Assembly (NCBI GenBank): GCA_947179265.1
Contig: CAMXBB010000001.1
Span: 1-35,788, forward strand
Length of the DNA: 35,788 bases
Direction: 5' to 3'
Source of the DNA: an uncultured Bacillota bacterium
GTDB taxonomy: Bacteria > Bacillota_I > Bacilli_A > RF39 > UBA660
A program made the translations under genes and the position numbers. Shown piece after piece: positions 1 to 6,991 of this stretch (its first letter is position 1; the number at the start of each line of letters is the position of its first letter). The notes under the pieces were generated by a model. The model was not told where the DNA came from and did not search any database. It saw nothing but the letters and a program-made list of their open reading frames with translations.

Positions 1-1
1 A

Positions 2-64
2 TGGTTGATAATATTTTATTATGAAGATATAAAGGATGAATTAGAAAAATTTTTGAATTTATAA
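2..64 (+). CDS. 3' end of an unidentified gene (partial)
   Basis: An open frame enters from the left edge and stops with TAA at 62-64, giving about 20 residues that end in a charged, helix-like segment (DELEKFLNL). A strong terminator hairpin begins two bases after the stop, which supports a real gene end. Too little is present to name the product. The other two frames close within the first 25 bases. Confidence 0.4.
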   Translation, partial: WLIIFYYEDIKDELEKFLNL

Positions 65-65
65 T

Positions 66-93
66 AAAAAGATACAGCTTGTATCTTTTTATT
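66..93 (+). terminator. Rho-independent terminator, probably bidirectional
   Basis: A perfect 10-bp stem (AAAAAGATAC with GTATCTTTTT) encloses an AGCTT loop and runs into T-rich sequence. It starts right after the partial gene's stop. The A-run on the left means it could also stop minus-strand transcripts. Confidence 0.8.
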
Positions 94-246
94 TATATAG
101 AACGTATTGGTAATATTCATCAAAATCCAAACTTTGTATAAATTCTTCTAATAAAGCAAAAAAAGCTCCTGAAAAGGACCTTTAATCTCTTAACAAGTAA
201 CAGATTATTTTCTTCATCTGAGCGATACTATAACATCTTATGTTAC
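91..246. other. Intergenic stretch without a confident gene
   Basis: No supported gene is seen. The minus strand has a stop-free stretch of about 30 codons (about 184 down to 92) that reads like a protein C-terminus (SLDFDEYYQYVLYK) but has no start codon; it may be a gene remnant or chance. A small perfect hairpin (TAACAT-AAG-ATGTTA on the minus strand) lies just beyond the XRE stop near 225-242. Confidence 0.3.
157..184 (-). terminator. Terminator downstream of the XRE gene
   Basis: Read on the minus strand, AAAGGTCCT pairs with AGGAGCTTT with one mismatch and a short TTTC loop, followed by a run of seven T. It lies about 60 bases past the XRE regulator's stop and probably ends that transcript. 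Confidence 0.6.
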
Positions 247-582
247 TTATTTCAATACTTTCCCAAGACGCTTTGTATCTTCTGATTTAGAACTATCTTT
301 TGGTTGTTCACTGTTTTGAATATAATACTCTAATGCTTTTAATAATGTTTTTTGATATGATAAATCATCACAAGTATCATTAAATTCATCTAATTCCATA
401 ATTACACTTAATGGTATTTCATAAAATGAACTTAAGTCTTTTAAAGTTGCTAGAGAAGGATTCCTCCTTCCTTTTTCAATTTCTGATATATATGTACCAG
501 TTACTCCAACTCCTTTAGCGCATTCGTTAAATGTTAAGTTTCCATGAGCTATTCTGATACATTTTAGTGCTTCTCCTAACAT
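247..582 (-). CDS. XRE-family helix-turn-helix transcriptional regulator
   Basis: This 111-residue protein has a Cro/CI-type helix-turn-helix over about residues 3-62. The recognition-helix region reads GVTGTYISEIEKGRRNPS, a classic XRE signature, and is followed by the usual LATLKDLSSFYEIPLSVI segment. The last 50 residues are polar and charged with no recognisable effector domain, so it is a small single-domain-type repressor or activator. ATG is preceded by GGAGG at good spacing. A strong promoter (TTGATT-17-TATAAT) lies directly upstream, just past the stop of the neighbouring transglutaminase-like gene, so it can be transcribed alone. Target genes are unknown; autoregulation is common in the family but no operator is evident. 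Confidence 0.85.
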   Translation of the reverse strand: MLGEALKCIRIAHGNLTFNECAKGVGVTGTYISEIEKGRRNPSLATLKDLSSFYEIPLSVIMELDEFNDTCDDLSYQKTLLKALEYYIQNSEQPKDSSKSEDTKRLGKVLK

Positions 583-609
583 AATGTTACCTCCTAATGG
601 TTTCTAATT

Positions 610-638
610 ATTATAGTGATAAATACATAAAAAATCAA
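610..638 (-). promoter_or_regulatory. Promoter of the XRE regulator
   Basis: On the minus strand TTGATT (633-638) is 17 bases from TATAAT (610-615). It sits between the XRE start and the stop codon of the upstream gene at 641. Confidence 0.75.
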
Positions 639-640
639 TT

Positions 641-1123
641 TTAAAGTTTTAAACTTTTACCGTTCTTTGGGGAAGGGTGAGCATTTATAAGTTCATCGAT
701 TTTGTATCCTAGATTGTGAGCATATTGTTCATCAATTATTAAAAGAAGACTAGTGTCATAAACTTTACCATCTATTACAATCCATGAGTGTTCACCGCCT
801 GGTGAGCGTAATGTACCTTTTATAGCTGGTAAAAATCCAATATATAATGCCCATTCAGGAAACATTCTAGTTAGATAATCAGCTGTTTCTCGACATCTAC
901 CAACATTTAACCCATTTATAAAAAAGTCATATAAAGTACATTCCCATAATACAAGGTAGACACTTCTCATATCATTAAAAAAAGAAGTTGAGAAACGTTT
1001 TATTAATCCATGTTTTACTCCATAAATATATGCTTTTCTAAACTGAGAATCTTTAAGAGCAACATGTAATAAATTTTGTTCTATAGCAATACACCTCAAT
1101 TCAATATAATTAAAAAAACACAC
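641..1123 (-). CDS. Putative transglutaminase-like cysteine-protease-fold protein, start uncertain
   Basis: Counting from the left-most GTG, about 160 residues are open. In order it shows Cys77 (GLNVGRCRETADYL), His112 (GGEHSWIVIDGK) and Asp123 (VYDTSL), matching the Cys-His-Asp order and spacing style of small transglutaminase-like/papain-fold proteins; this is pattern recognition, not a confirmed match. The start is a problem: the GTG lies inside the tRNA-His terminator hairpin and has no ribosome binding site. A good AGGTG at 1092-1096 is followed, seven bases on, only by ATA (1082-1084), and a TTG lies at 1097-1099 without a Shine-Dalgarno. The first in-frame ATG is near residue 52. There is no obvious promoter apart from read-through from tRNA-His. 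It may use a rare start codon or be a decaying gene. No signal peptide or membrane segment is seen. Confidence 0.5.
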   Translation of the reverse strand: MCFFNYIELRCIAIEQNLLHVALKDSQFRKAYIYGVKHGLIKRFSTSFFNDMRSVYLVLWECTLYDFFINGLNVGRCRETADYLTRMFPEWALYIGFLPAIKGTLRSPGGEHSWIVIDGKVYDTSLLLIIDEQYAHNLGYKIDELINAHPSPKNGKSLKL

Positions 1124-1136
1124 TAAGTGTGTTTTT
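1112..1136 (-). terminator. tRNA-His terminator
   Basis: A perfect 10-bp stem (AAAAACACAC with GTGTGTTTTT, 3-base loop) is followed on the minus strand by a T-run. It starts about 10 bases after the encoded CCA end of tRNA-His and overlaps the left-most possible start of the next gene. Confidence 0.8.
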
Positions 1137-1146
1137 ATTTTCTAAA

Positions 1147-1223
1147 TGGGGCGAAGTATGGGGATCGAACCCATGCATACCGGAGCCACAATCCGGCGTG
1201 TTAACCACTTCACCAACTTCGCC
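1147..1223 (-). tRNA. tRNA-His (anticodon GUG), CCA encoded
   Basis: The minus strand folds into a full cloverleaf. The acceptor arm carries the extra G at position -1 paired with C73, the identity mark of tRNA-His. The anticodon loop reads TTGTGGC, giving anticodon GTG, and the T arm contains GGGTTCGATCCC. The 3' CCA is encoded (1147-1149). A promoter lies 12 bases upstream of the mature 5' end and a terminator follows, so it is transcribed as its own unit. Confidence 0.97.
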
Positions 1224-1234
1224 ATGCACCTAAA

Positions 1235-1263
1235 ATTCTAACAAAAAAATTATGGCTTTTCAA
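1235..1263 (-). promoter_or_regulatory. tRNA-His promoter
   Basis: On the minus strand TTGAAA (1258-1263) is 17 bases from TAGAAT (1235-1240), about 11 bases before the mature tRNA 5' end. Confidence 0.8.
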
Positions 1264-1300
1264 GTGTTTTTTGAAATATATAATATTTTATACGTGTTTA

Positions 1301-1309
1301 TGATATAAT
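1301..1309 (+). promoter_or_regulatory. Extended -10 promoter for the 1343 gene and holA
   Basis: TGaTATAAT is an extended -10 box 33 bases before the ATG. There is no clear -35, which is normal for extended -10 promoters. Confidence 0.6.
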
Positions 1310-1342
1310 TAACTTAGAAATTTAGTATAAAGAGGTAAAGAT

Positions 1343-1840
1343 ATGACAAAACGTAAGAGTGAAGCTACATATGACCCTAAGAAGGCTACCTTTGTAATAT
1401 GCGTTGGGGTAATTGCTATGATATTACTTAATCTTGTATATGATTACAATCATCATACTGAGACGTGGATAGTTTGTAGTAATGAACAACACAAGTATTC
1501 TAATTATGAAGAAGTTGTAAAATATCGCTATATTGGCGATAAAATGTATGGCTTTTATCGAGAAGAGGTTATTAAAGCTGAAAATAAGGAAGTCTTAGAT
1601 AATGTTTATAAAACATTTGAGGAGACTCGTAACTCGTTAGATTTAACGGATGATTTGTCATATGAATTAGAGATAAAAGATTTGTCTTTGAATGTTAAAA
1701 CATATATTGGTGTTGACCATATTTCATATTTCTTCGATAGCTATATACAAAGTACACCTTTAGATCACAAATCAGAAATAGAAGCTGTTCAAGATTATTA
1801 TAATAATGAAGGATATGAATGCAAAATATCATATAAGTAG
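1343..1840 (+). CDS. Small membrane-anchored protein of unknown function
   Basis: This 165-residue protein has a basic N-terminus (MTKRK) and one membrane segment at about residues 16-33, so roughly 130 residues probably lie outside the cell. The outer part has alternating polar beta-like strands and an acidic middle (EETRNSLDLTDDLSYELEIKD). The layout is reminiscent of YehR/DUF1307-like small exported proteins, but no diagnostic motif is present and the Cys near residue 45 does not sit in a lipobox. The start is supported by AGAGG eight bases upstream. It is seven bases ahead of holA, so the two are likely cotranscribed, without an obvious functional link. Confidence 0.7.
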   Translation: MTKRKSEATYDPKKATFVICVGVIAMILLNLVYDYNHHTETWIVCSNEQHKYSNYEEVVKYRYIGDKMYGFYREEVIKAENKEVLDNVYKTFEETRNSLDLTDDLSYELEIKDLSLNVKTYIGVDHISYFFDSYIQSTPLDHKSEIEAVQDYYNNEGYECKISYK

Positions 1841-1847
1841 GTGAGTT

Positions 1848-2774
1848 ATGAAAGTTTATTTAATTAAAAGTTCAAGTTATAGATTACTCAATATAGAAAT
1901 CAATCGAATTCTTGAAGGGATTGATAATATTACTAAATTTTCTTTAACTGAGGTTTCAATATTCGATTGTATTGAAGATGCGTCATATTATGGATTATTT
2001 GATGGTCAAAGAGGATTGATTATTAAAGATGTTAACTTTTTTGGAGGTAAAAATGCTTACGAAAAGGAGAGTAATGCCATAATTCAATTTTTAGCTAATA
2101 AAGATGATGATAGTGTTATTATCTTCGTATGTGATGAAATCTTAAAGAGCAAAGATTTAACTAAAAAGGTGATTGCTGCTGGAGCAGAGGTTATCGATTT
2201 ATCGACAATCGATGATGCTAAGTTTAATGAGATTGCTAATGAATATATATCTTCAGTTGGAGTTACTATAGATAAAGATGCATATACACTGCTTAAGAAT
2301 AATTGTCTTAGTAATATCGACTTATTTATTCAAGAAATAGATAAGATGAGCAACTTAGATAATCATATTACAAAGAGTATGGTTGATCTATGTGGGTTTA
2401 AAAATTATAATGATAGTAATTTTGATTTTTCAAATGCGGTAATTGCTAAAAATTTTAAAGTAGCTTTTGAAGTAATGGATCGTATTTTAGCATCTGGCGT
2501 TAAAGTAAATGACTTAGTGGGGTTGCTAGCCAATTCATATATCAATATGTATATGGTAAAGGATGCAATTAATCATCATTTGTCAGACACAGAAATCTGT
2601 AAAACATTGGGATATTCAAATCCGTATAGATTAAATGCTGTAAGTCGAAATGCTAAGATATATACTTTAGATGAGATAAAGGACATTATTGTTATGTTAT
2701 GCGATTTGGATCAAAAAATAAAAACAGGATATAATCCTGTTTATGGTTTAAAAGAATTCTTGATAAGTTTATAA
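1848..2774 (+). CDS. holA: DNA polymerase III delta subunit (clamp loader)
   Basis: HolA is the clamp-loader subunit that opens the sliding clamp ring during replication. The 308-residue length fits the short, low-GC form of the family (typically 310-350). Seen in order are an N-terminal MKVYLI strand, a degenerate AAA+ core with the strand-rich YGLFDGQRGLIIKDV and DDDSVIIFVCDE segments, and the family's three-domain layout with a helical C-terminal region (FKVAFEVMDRILASGVKVNDLVGLLANSY) matching the collar domain. There is no functional Walker motif, as expected for delta. It starts seven bases after the preceding membrane-protein gene, with a weak GGTGAG site. Its 3' end overlaps convergent rnhC by six bases. 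Confidence 0.88.
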   Translation: MKVYLIKSSSYRLLNIEINRILEGIDNITKFSLTEVSIFDCIEDASYYGLFDGQRGLIIKDVNFFGGKNAYEKESNAIIQFLANKDDDSVIIFVCDEILKSKDLTKKVIAAGAEVIDLSTIDDAKFNEIANEYISSVGVTIDKDAYTLLKNNCLSNIDLFIQEIDKMSNLDNHITKSMVDLCGFKNYNDSNFDFSNAVIAKNFKVAFEVMDRILASGVKVNDLVGLLANSYINMYMVKDAINHHLSDTEICKTLGYSNPYRLNAVSRNAKIYTLDEIKDIIVMLCDLDQKIKTGYNPVYGLKEFLISL

Positions 2775-3719
2775 GAGTTCTTTTATTTTATCTGTGTTTT
2801 TAAAGTTAAGCTTTGCTATTGAATACAATTTCTTTTCGCCAAATCTCTTTACGATATCAGCGCCAACTTTATCTACTTCAATACCAGCTCCTTTGGGGAT
2901 CTTAATTCCTAATTCAGCACTTAATTTATCCATCTCTTTTAAAAAGATATAACGAGATATGATACTTGATACAGCAACTGATAAACATTTATCTTCGGCA
3001 TGAGTAGTAAATGTTATGTTGGTAACTTTTTCTGGTACTTTACTAATATGCTCGAAGTATTTTTTAGGATATACGAATTGATCCATTACAATTTTGTCAT
3101 ATGGATAATTATCTTTTTTCGTAATTCCCACTAATACTTTATTGTGTAATATAGATTTGATGGTATTCATATTGGTAATACCTTTTTCATTATAGGTTTT
3201 AGGGTCTAATATAAATGTTACGTGAGAAAATTCTTTTATTAGAGTAGGAGCGATAGCTAAAATCTTATCATCAGTTATCTTTTTAGAATCTCTGACACCT
3301 AAATCATATAGCATCATTTTTCTTTTGATATCAACGAATGATGCAGTGACGATTATTGGTCCGAAATAATCTCCAGTTCCAACTTCATCAGAACCAATAG
3401 TTGATATATTTTTAAATCTATCGTCTTTTAATTCTTCATCCTTTTTTTCTTTCTTTTCTTTATCAGATGCTATTTCACTATTAACATCTCTTTTATTTTT
3501 TATTCTTTCTTGTTCTGTCCAATAACTTGCTTCGATATCAGCACCTATTCCTTGAAACATTATCTTTCCTGATTCGTATAGTGTTATAACACAATCATAA
3601 TCTTTAACTTGAAATACAGAATAAGGAGGTTTCTTATCAAGAAAACGATCTTTATAGAAATCAATGATTTCATCTTTCAAGTTATCGGATACTTTAAATA
3701 CGATTGTTTGTTGTTTCAT
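2769..3719 (-). CDS. rnhC: Ribonuclease HIII
   Basis: RNase HIII cuts the RNA strand of RNA-DNA hybrids, clearing primers and R-loops. The 316 residues comprise an N-terminal TBP-like substrate-binding domain (about 1-90), a charged linker (KEKKEKKDEELKDDR, about 88-101) and the type 2 RNase H catalytic domain. Active-site residues visible are Asp111 and Glu112 (GSDEVGTGDYFGP), Asp213 (VMDQF) and Glu242 (HAEDK); the DE start of the motif is typical of HIII. The ATG has AGGTGAAGAG upstream. It overlaps holA tail to tail by six bases, and its promoter overlaps that of divergent cvpA. Confidence 0.95.
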   Translation of the reverse strand: MKQQTIVFKVSDNLKDEIIDFYKDRFLDKKPPYSVFQVKDYDCVITLYESGKIMFQGIGADIEASYWTEQERIKNKRDVNSEIASDKEKKEKKDEELKDDRFKNISTIGSDEVGTGDYFGPIIVTASFVDIKRKMMLYDLGVRDSKKITDDKILAIAPTLIKEFSHVTFILDPKTYNEKGITNMNTIKSILHNKVLVGITKKDNYPYDKIVMDQFVYPKKYFEHISKVPEKVTNITFTTHAEDKCLSVAVSSIISRYIFLKEMDKLSAELGIKIPKGAGIEVDKVGADIVKRFGEKKLYSIAKLNFKNTDKIKELL

Positions 3720-3738
3720 GTTCTCTTCACCTAGACAT

Positions 3739-3767
3739 AATATAACATAATTTATTGATTTTTTAAA
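3739..3767 (-). promoter_or_regulatory. Promoter of rnhC
   Basis: On the minus strand TTTAAA (3762-3767) lies 17 bases from TATATT (3739-3744), which also carries an extended TGt. It interleaves with the divergent cvpA promoter, so the two may compete for polymerase. Confidence 0.5.
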
Positions 3768-3783
3768 CAGATTTACGTATAAT
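3755..3783 (+). promoter_or_regulatory. Promoter of cvpA-trxA
   Basis: TTGATT (3755-3760) is 17 bases from a perfect TATAAT (3778-3783), 20 bases upstream of the cvpA start. It overlaps the rnhC promoter on the other strand. Confidence 0.75.
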
Positions 3784-3803
3784 AAATAATAGGAGTGTGT
3801 TGT

Positions 3804-4532
3804 ATGAGCATAGTTGATTTATTAATTATTGTTTTGATTGCATATGGAGCATATAGAGGATGGAAATATGGTTGTTTCTCTGCTGCTATATCACTTTTTG
3901 GTTCATTATTTATATTTGTTTTAGCATATTATTTAAAGAATCCGATAAGTGTGTTGTTATATCAAAATTTACCATTTATATCTTTTGGTGGAGTGTTCTC
4001 GGGAATTAGTTCTGTAAATATTTTGATATACGAAGGAATAGCTTATGCATTTTGTATATTTGTCTTATCGGCAATCTTAAGAGTTGTTTTAAAGGTTACA
4101 GGTATTATTGATAAATTTATCAATCTGACATTTATATTGACTTTTCCATCTAAAATATTAGGATTGATATTTGGAGCAATTCAATTTTATGTATATGCTT
4201 TTGCTATATTGTTTGTAGTTGCTCAATTGCCATATAGTGCGAAATATTATAATGATTCAGAAGCTGGAATGTGGATAACGAGAAATACACCAATTTTATC
4301 CCATATAACTAACGATTTATATTATTCAGTTACAGAGATATATGACACTTGTTCTAATCGAGATGGAAGGGATCGTGAAGAAGCTGATAAAGCATCTTTA
4401 GAAATTCTATTAAGATATAATGTTATTTCTCCTGAATCTGCAGAAAAATTACAAGATAAAGGAAAACTTGATATAAAATCAATCGACGATATACTAGAAA
4501 AAGTTAAAAAGGATATGAATAAAAATGATTAA
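3804..4532 (+). CDS. CvpA family membrane protein
   Basis: The N-terminus has the CvpA/YshB signature: a short IVDLLIIVLIAYGAYRGWKYG segment, where the GxxRG-type turn follows the first helix. About four hydrophobic helices lie in residues 1-155, followed by an 80-residue soluble, charged tail. CvpA-family proteins are linked to envelope stress and colicin V export in Enterobacteria; the role in Bacillota is not established. I start it at the ATG at 3804 because AGGAG is at 3791-3795, rather than at the upstream in-frame GTG (3795), which overlaps that site. In Bacillus the relative yshB sits in rnhC-zapA-yshB-polX-mutS2; here zapA, polX and mutS2 are absent. It overlaps the thioredoxin gene by eight bases. 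Confidence 0.82.
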   Translation: MSIVDLLIIVLIAYGAYRGWKYGCFSAAISLFGSLFIFVLAYYLKNPISVLLYQNLPFISFGGVFSGISSVNILIYEGIAYAFCIFVLSAILRVVLKVTGIIDKFINLTFILTFPSKILGLIFGAIQFYVYAFAILFVVAQLPYSAKYYNDSEAGMWITRNTPILSHITNDLYYSVTEIYDTCSNRDGRDREEADKASLEILLRYNVISPESAEKLQDKGKLDIKSIDDILEKVKKDMNKND

Positions 4533-4818
4533 ATATTTGCGTAATGAAGATTTTTATGAAGAAGTATCTAATGGAATTGTTTTAGTAGATTTTTATGCTG
4601 ATTGGTGTGGACCTTGCCAAATGATGGGAGAAATACTGGAAAACATGGATATCAATGTGTTGAAAGTTAACACTGATGAATTTAGTGATATTGCTCTTAA
4701 TCATGGTATTATGAGTATACCAACGCTTGTTCTTTATAAGGATGGCAGTGAAGTTGGAAAGATTATTGGACTTCAAAGCAAGGACGATATTCAAGAGTTT
4801 ATTAATAATAATTCTTAA
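4525..4818 (+). CDS. Thioredoxin-like protein
   Basis: The 97-residue protein is a compact thioredoxin fold with the canonical WCGPC active site at residues 27-31 and the cis-Pro66 in SIPTLVLY. It should reduce protein disulfides in the cytoplasm with thioredoxin reductase, which is not in this window. There is no signal peptide. It is slightly shorter than typical thioredoxin (about 105). It overlaps the end of cvpA and is the last gene of that operon, with a strong terminator at its stop. It might be trxA proper or a second thioredoxin; the sequence alone cannot decide. Confidence 0.9.
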   Translation: MIKYLRNEDFYEEVSNGIVLVDFYADWCGPCQMMGEILENMDINVLKVNTDEFSDIALNHGIMSIPTLVLYKDGSEVGKIIGLQSKDDIQEFINNNS

Positions 4819-4843
4819 AATCTCTTTTATAGAGATTTTTTTT
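4817..4843 (+). terminator. Terminator after the thioredoxin gene
   Basis: AAAATCTCT pairs with AGAGATTTT around a TTTAT loop and is followed by eight T. It begins at the stop codon. Confidence 0.88.
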
Positions 4844-4856
4844 GTTGTTTATTTTA

Positions 4857-4885
4857 TTGTTAATGATAATTATTCATGATACAAT
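4857..4885 (+). promoter_or_regulatory. Promoter of the ireB-to-trhP2 operon
   Basis: TTGTTA (4857-4862) is 17 bases from TACAAT (4880-4885), with an extended TGa before the -10. The ireB ATG follows 24 bases later. Confidence 0.75.
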
Positions 4886-4908
4886 ATAGTGAAGTAGGGG
4901 TGAAGTTA

Positions 4909-5154
4909 ATGTTTGAAAAAACGACTCTATTTAATGTAGATGAAATTCAAGATGCTTTAATTGAAACTACTATGGATGAAATATCTGATGCCCTAAGAGA
5001 GAAAGGATATAATCCTGCTAATCAGATTGTGGGATATCTCTTAAGTGGAGATGATTCTTACATTACTAGTTACAAAAAAGCACGTGACAAGATTAAGAGT
5101 GTTGACAGAGAAAAAATCTTAGAAGTTATTGTAAGGAGCTATTTGGAGAACTGA
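4909..5154 (+). CDS. ireB: IreB family regulatory protein (DUF965/YrzL)
   Basis: This 81-residue protein matches the IreB family through the invariant GYNPANQIVGYLLSGDDSYI block and the later VDREKILEVIVRSYL helix. In Enterococcus faecalis IreB is a target of the Ser/Thr kinase IreK and affects cephalosporin resistance, acting on cell-wall synthesis. The N-terminal Thr residues (MFEKTTLF) are in the region phosphorylated there, so the same control is plausible; no kinase gene is in the window. The ATG at 4909 is preferred over an upstream in-frame ATG (4876) because it follows AGGGGTGA and the earlier codon lies within the promoter. The next gene starts in the stop codon (TGATG). In Bacillus alaS precedes this gene; here it does not. 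Confidence 0.92.
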   Translation: MFEKTTLFNVDEIQDALIETTMDEISDALREKGYNPANQIVGYLLSGDDSYITSYKKARDKIKSVDREKILEVIVRSYLEN

Positions 5155-5585
5155 TGAAATGTTTGGGAATGGATTTAGGAACTAAAACATTGGGATTAGC
5201 AACCAGTGATAAACTTGGTTTGATTTCAAGTCCTTATAAGACAATACGTTATGAGTCATTAGATGAATTAATAAATGTAGTAAAACAGATTATTGATGAA
5301 TTGCATATTGAAGTATTGGTTTTAGGATATCCTAAAAATATGAATAACACTCTAGGAGATGCAGTTAAGAGAACTGAAGAATTTAAAAGTGCTTTAGAAG
5401 AAAAAACAGGTTTGAATATCAATTTGATTGATGAGAGACTTAGTACTGTTGAGGCAGAAAATATGCTTCTTGAATTTGATGTATCAAGAAAGGGCAGAAA
5501 AAAAGTTATAGATAGTGTTGCTGCTAGTATAATATTAGACACATATCTTAGAAGAATGGAAGGTAATAAATATGATGGAAGATAA
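5154..5585 (+). CDS. ruvX: RuvX/YqgF family nuclease (putative Holliday junction resolvase, pre-16S rRNA processing)
   Basis: The RNase H-like fold is shown by LGMDLGTKTLGLATSD at the N-terminus with catalytic Asp7, LVLGYPKNMNNTLGD in the middle, and DERLSTVEAE followed by RKKVIDSVAASIIL with the C-terminal catalytic Asp. At 143 residues it matches the family length of about 138-140. E. coli YqgF takes part in 16S rRNA 5' maturation, while other members cut Holliday junctions. It begins inside the ireB stop codon and overlaps the next gene by 14 bases, indicating translational coupling. The ireB-ruvX-yrzB-mltG order is conserved in Bacillota. Confidence 0.95.
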   Translation: MKCLGMDLGTKTLGLATSDKLGLISSPYKTIRYESLDELINVVKQIIDELHIEVLVLGYPKNMNNTLGDAVKRTEEFKSALEEKTGLNINLIDERLSTVEAENMLLEFDVSRKGRKKVIDSVAASIILDTYLRRMEGNKYDGR

Positions 5586-5892
5586 TGGTAAATTAAAAAT
5601 AACTAATGATCGTGGTGAGACATTAGAATGTGATGTGTTATTCACATTTGATAGCGATGAAACCAATAAAAGTTATATCGCATACACTGATAATACGACT
5701 GATGAAGCTGGCAATGTTAAAGTTTATGCTAATATCTATGATCCAACAGGAGAAGATTTATCTTTAAAACCTTTAACAAGTGATAAGGAATGGAAGGTAA
5801 TCGAAAATATCTTAATCTCTGTTCAAGAGAAGGTTAGAGAAAGTAATGGTGCAGTGAATAATGAAGAATCTGGAGAAAACGCAAACGGATAA
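5572..5892 (+). CDS. DUF1292 (YrzB-like) protein
   Basis: A 106-residue acidic protein of the DUF1292 family: the ECDVLFTFDSDETNKSYIAYTDN block and KPLTSDKEWKVIENIL near the end are characteristic. Function is unknown. The C-terminal 20 residues (about 87-106) are polar and likely disordered. The start ATG follows GGAAGG at eight bases and lies inside the end of ruvX. Its 3' end overlaps mltG by 32 bases, an unusually long coupling. The position between ruvX and mltG is the same as in Bacillus. Confidence 0.9.
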   Translation: MMEDNGKLKITNDRGETLECDVLFTFDSDETNKSYIAYTDNTTDEAGNVKVYANIYDPTGEDLSLKPLTSDKEWKVIENILISVQEKVRESNGAVNNEESGENANG

Positions 5893-6976
5893 AACTGATG
5901 CCTTTATATCAGTAATGCAAAAGTGGCTTTTTAGAGTTTTTGTTTTATTGGTAATTGTTGCGGTTGTTTTTGTAGGCATAACTCTTGTAAATATTATGCC
6001 AGTTGATTCTAAGGATGATACCAAGATTACTTTCGTAGTAGACAAGGGTATGGGAAAGAGTAAAGTTATAGATTTGCTTAAAGAGAATGATTTGATAAAA
6101 AATGCTCTATTTGCGAAACTCTATGTTGGAGTTTTTGAAAGAACAACTATTTATCCAGGAACGTATACTCTATCTAAAAACATGAATCTTACAGACATTT
6201 TTGAAATTTTATCAAGCGGTAAGAGTTTAGAAAATGAAGAAATAATGATTACTTTTATTGAAGGTAAGACGTTTCCATATTATGTCCAAAAAATAAGCGA
6301 GGAATTTGGAATCAAAGAGGAAGATATTTATAAGGTTATAAATGATGAAAAATATTTGAAACAATTGATTAATGACTACTGGTTTGTAACTGATGATATA
6401 TTGAATAAAAGTTTGTATTATCCTTTAGAAGGATATATATTCCCTGATACATATTCTTTTAGGAAAATGTCGACAGTTGAAGAAATATTCAAAGTGTTTT
6501 TAGATGGAATGGATAATGTGTTGACCAAATATAAGGATAAAATTGAAAATTCTGGCTATTCAATTCATAGTTTACTTACGCTTGCTAGTGTGGTAGAATT
6601 AGAAGCTGTCAGCGCTGTAGACCGTACAGAAGTTGCTGGATTATTCTATAACAGGCTTAAGGATTCGATAGCTTTAGGAAGCGATGTTACAACATATTAT
6701 GGTGTAAGAAAGGATCTAAGTTTAAAGTTAGAACAAGTTGATATAGATAGCTGTAATGCATATAATACTAGGGGAGTCTGTGCAGTAAAAGGACTTCCAG
6801 TTGGCCCAATTTGTGCAAATTCAAAAGCATCTATAGATGCGGTGTTGAATCCAGCTAATACTGATGATTATTTCTTTGTTGCCGATAAAAATGGCAAATT
6901 ATATTTTGCAAAGGATTACGAAGAACATAAAAGAAATATCCAAAAATTGATAAATGATGGTCTTTGGGCTGAGTAA
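5861..6976 (+). CDS. mltG: Endolytic murein transglycosylase MltG
   Basis: MltG cleaves nascent glycan strands at the membrane and sets their length. The 371 residues show a cytoplasmic N-terminus of about 20 residues, one membrane segment at about 22-44, a LysM-like region (about 55-125) and the YceG catalytic domain. The probable catalytic Glu246 is in LLTLASVVELEAV. Other family blocks are GYIFPDTYSF, GLFYNRL, GSDVTTYYG, GLPVGPICANS and YFFVADKNGKLYFAKDYEEH. The ATG at 5861 lies within yrzB and has only a weak binding site, so translation is probably coupled to yrzB. It corresponds to Bacillus yrrL by sequence and position. Confidence 0.95.
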   Translation: MKNLEKTQTDKTDAFISVMQKWLFRVFVLLVIVAVVFVGITLVNIMPVDSKDDTKITFVVDKGMGKSKVIDLLKENDLIKNALFAKLYVGVFERTTIYPGTYTLSKNMNLTDIFEILSSGKSLENEEIMITFIEGKTFPYYVQKISEEFGIKEEDIYKVINDEKYLKQLINDYWFVTDDILNKSLYYPLEGYIFPDTYSFRKMSTVEEIFKVFLDGMDNVLTKYKDKIENSGYSIHSLLTLASVVELEAVSAVDRTEVAGLFYNRLKDSIALGSDVTTYYGVRKDLSLKLEQVDIDSCNAYNTRGVCAVKGLPVGPICANSKASIDAVLNPANTDDYFFVADKNGKLYFAKDYEEHKRNIQKLINDGLWAE

Positions 6977-6991
6977 GAGGTGTTTAATTTA

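Noticed and set aside
1..1223. Integrated element at the tRNA-His 3' end
   Set aside because: An XRE gene lies next to a tRNA, but no integrase and no repeat of the tRNA end was seen downstream.
3795..3803. GTG start for cvpA
   Set aside because: The GTG is part of the AGGAG ribosome binding site region that serves the ATG at 3804.
5812..6045. Minus-strand frame across the yrzB-mltG junction
   Set aside because: It is antisense to two recognised overlapping genes and has no start signals.
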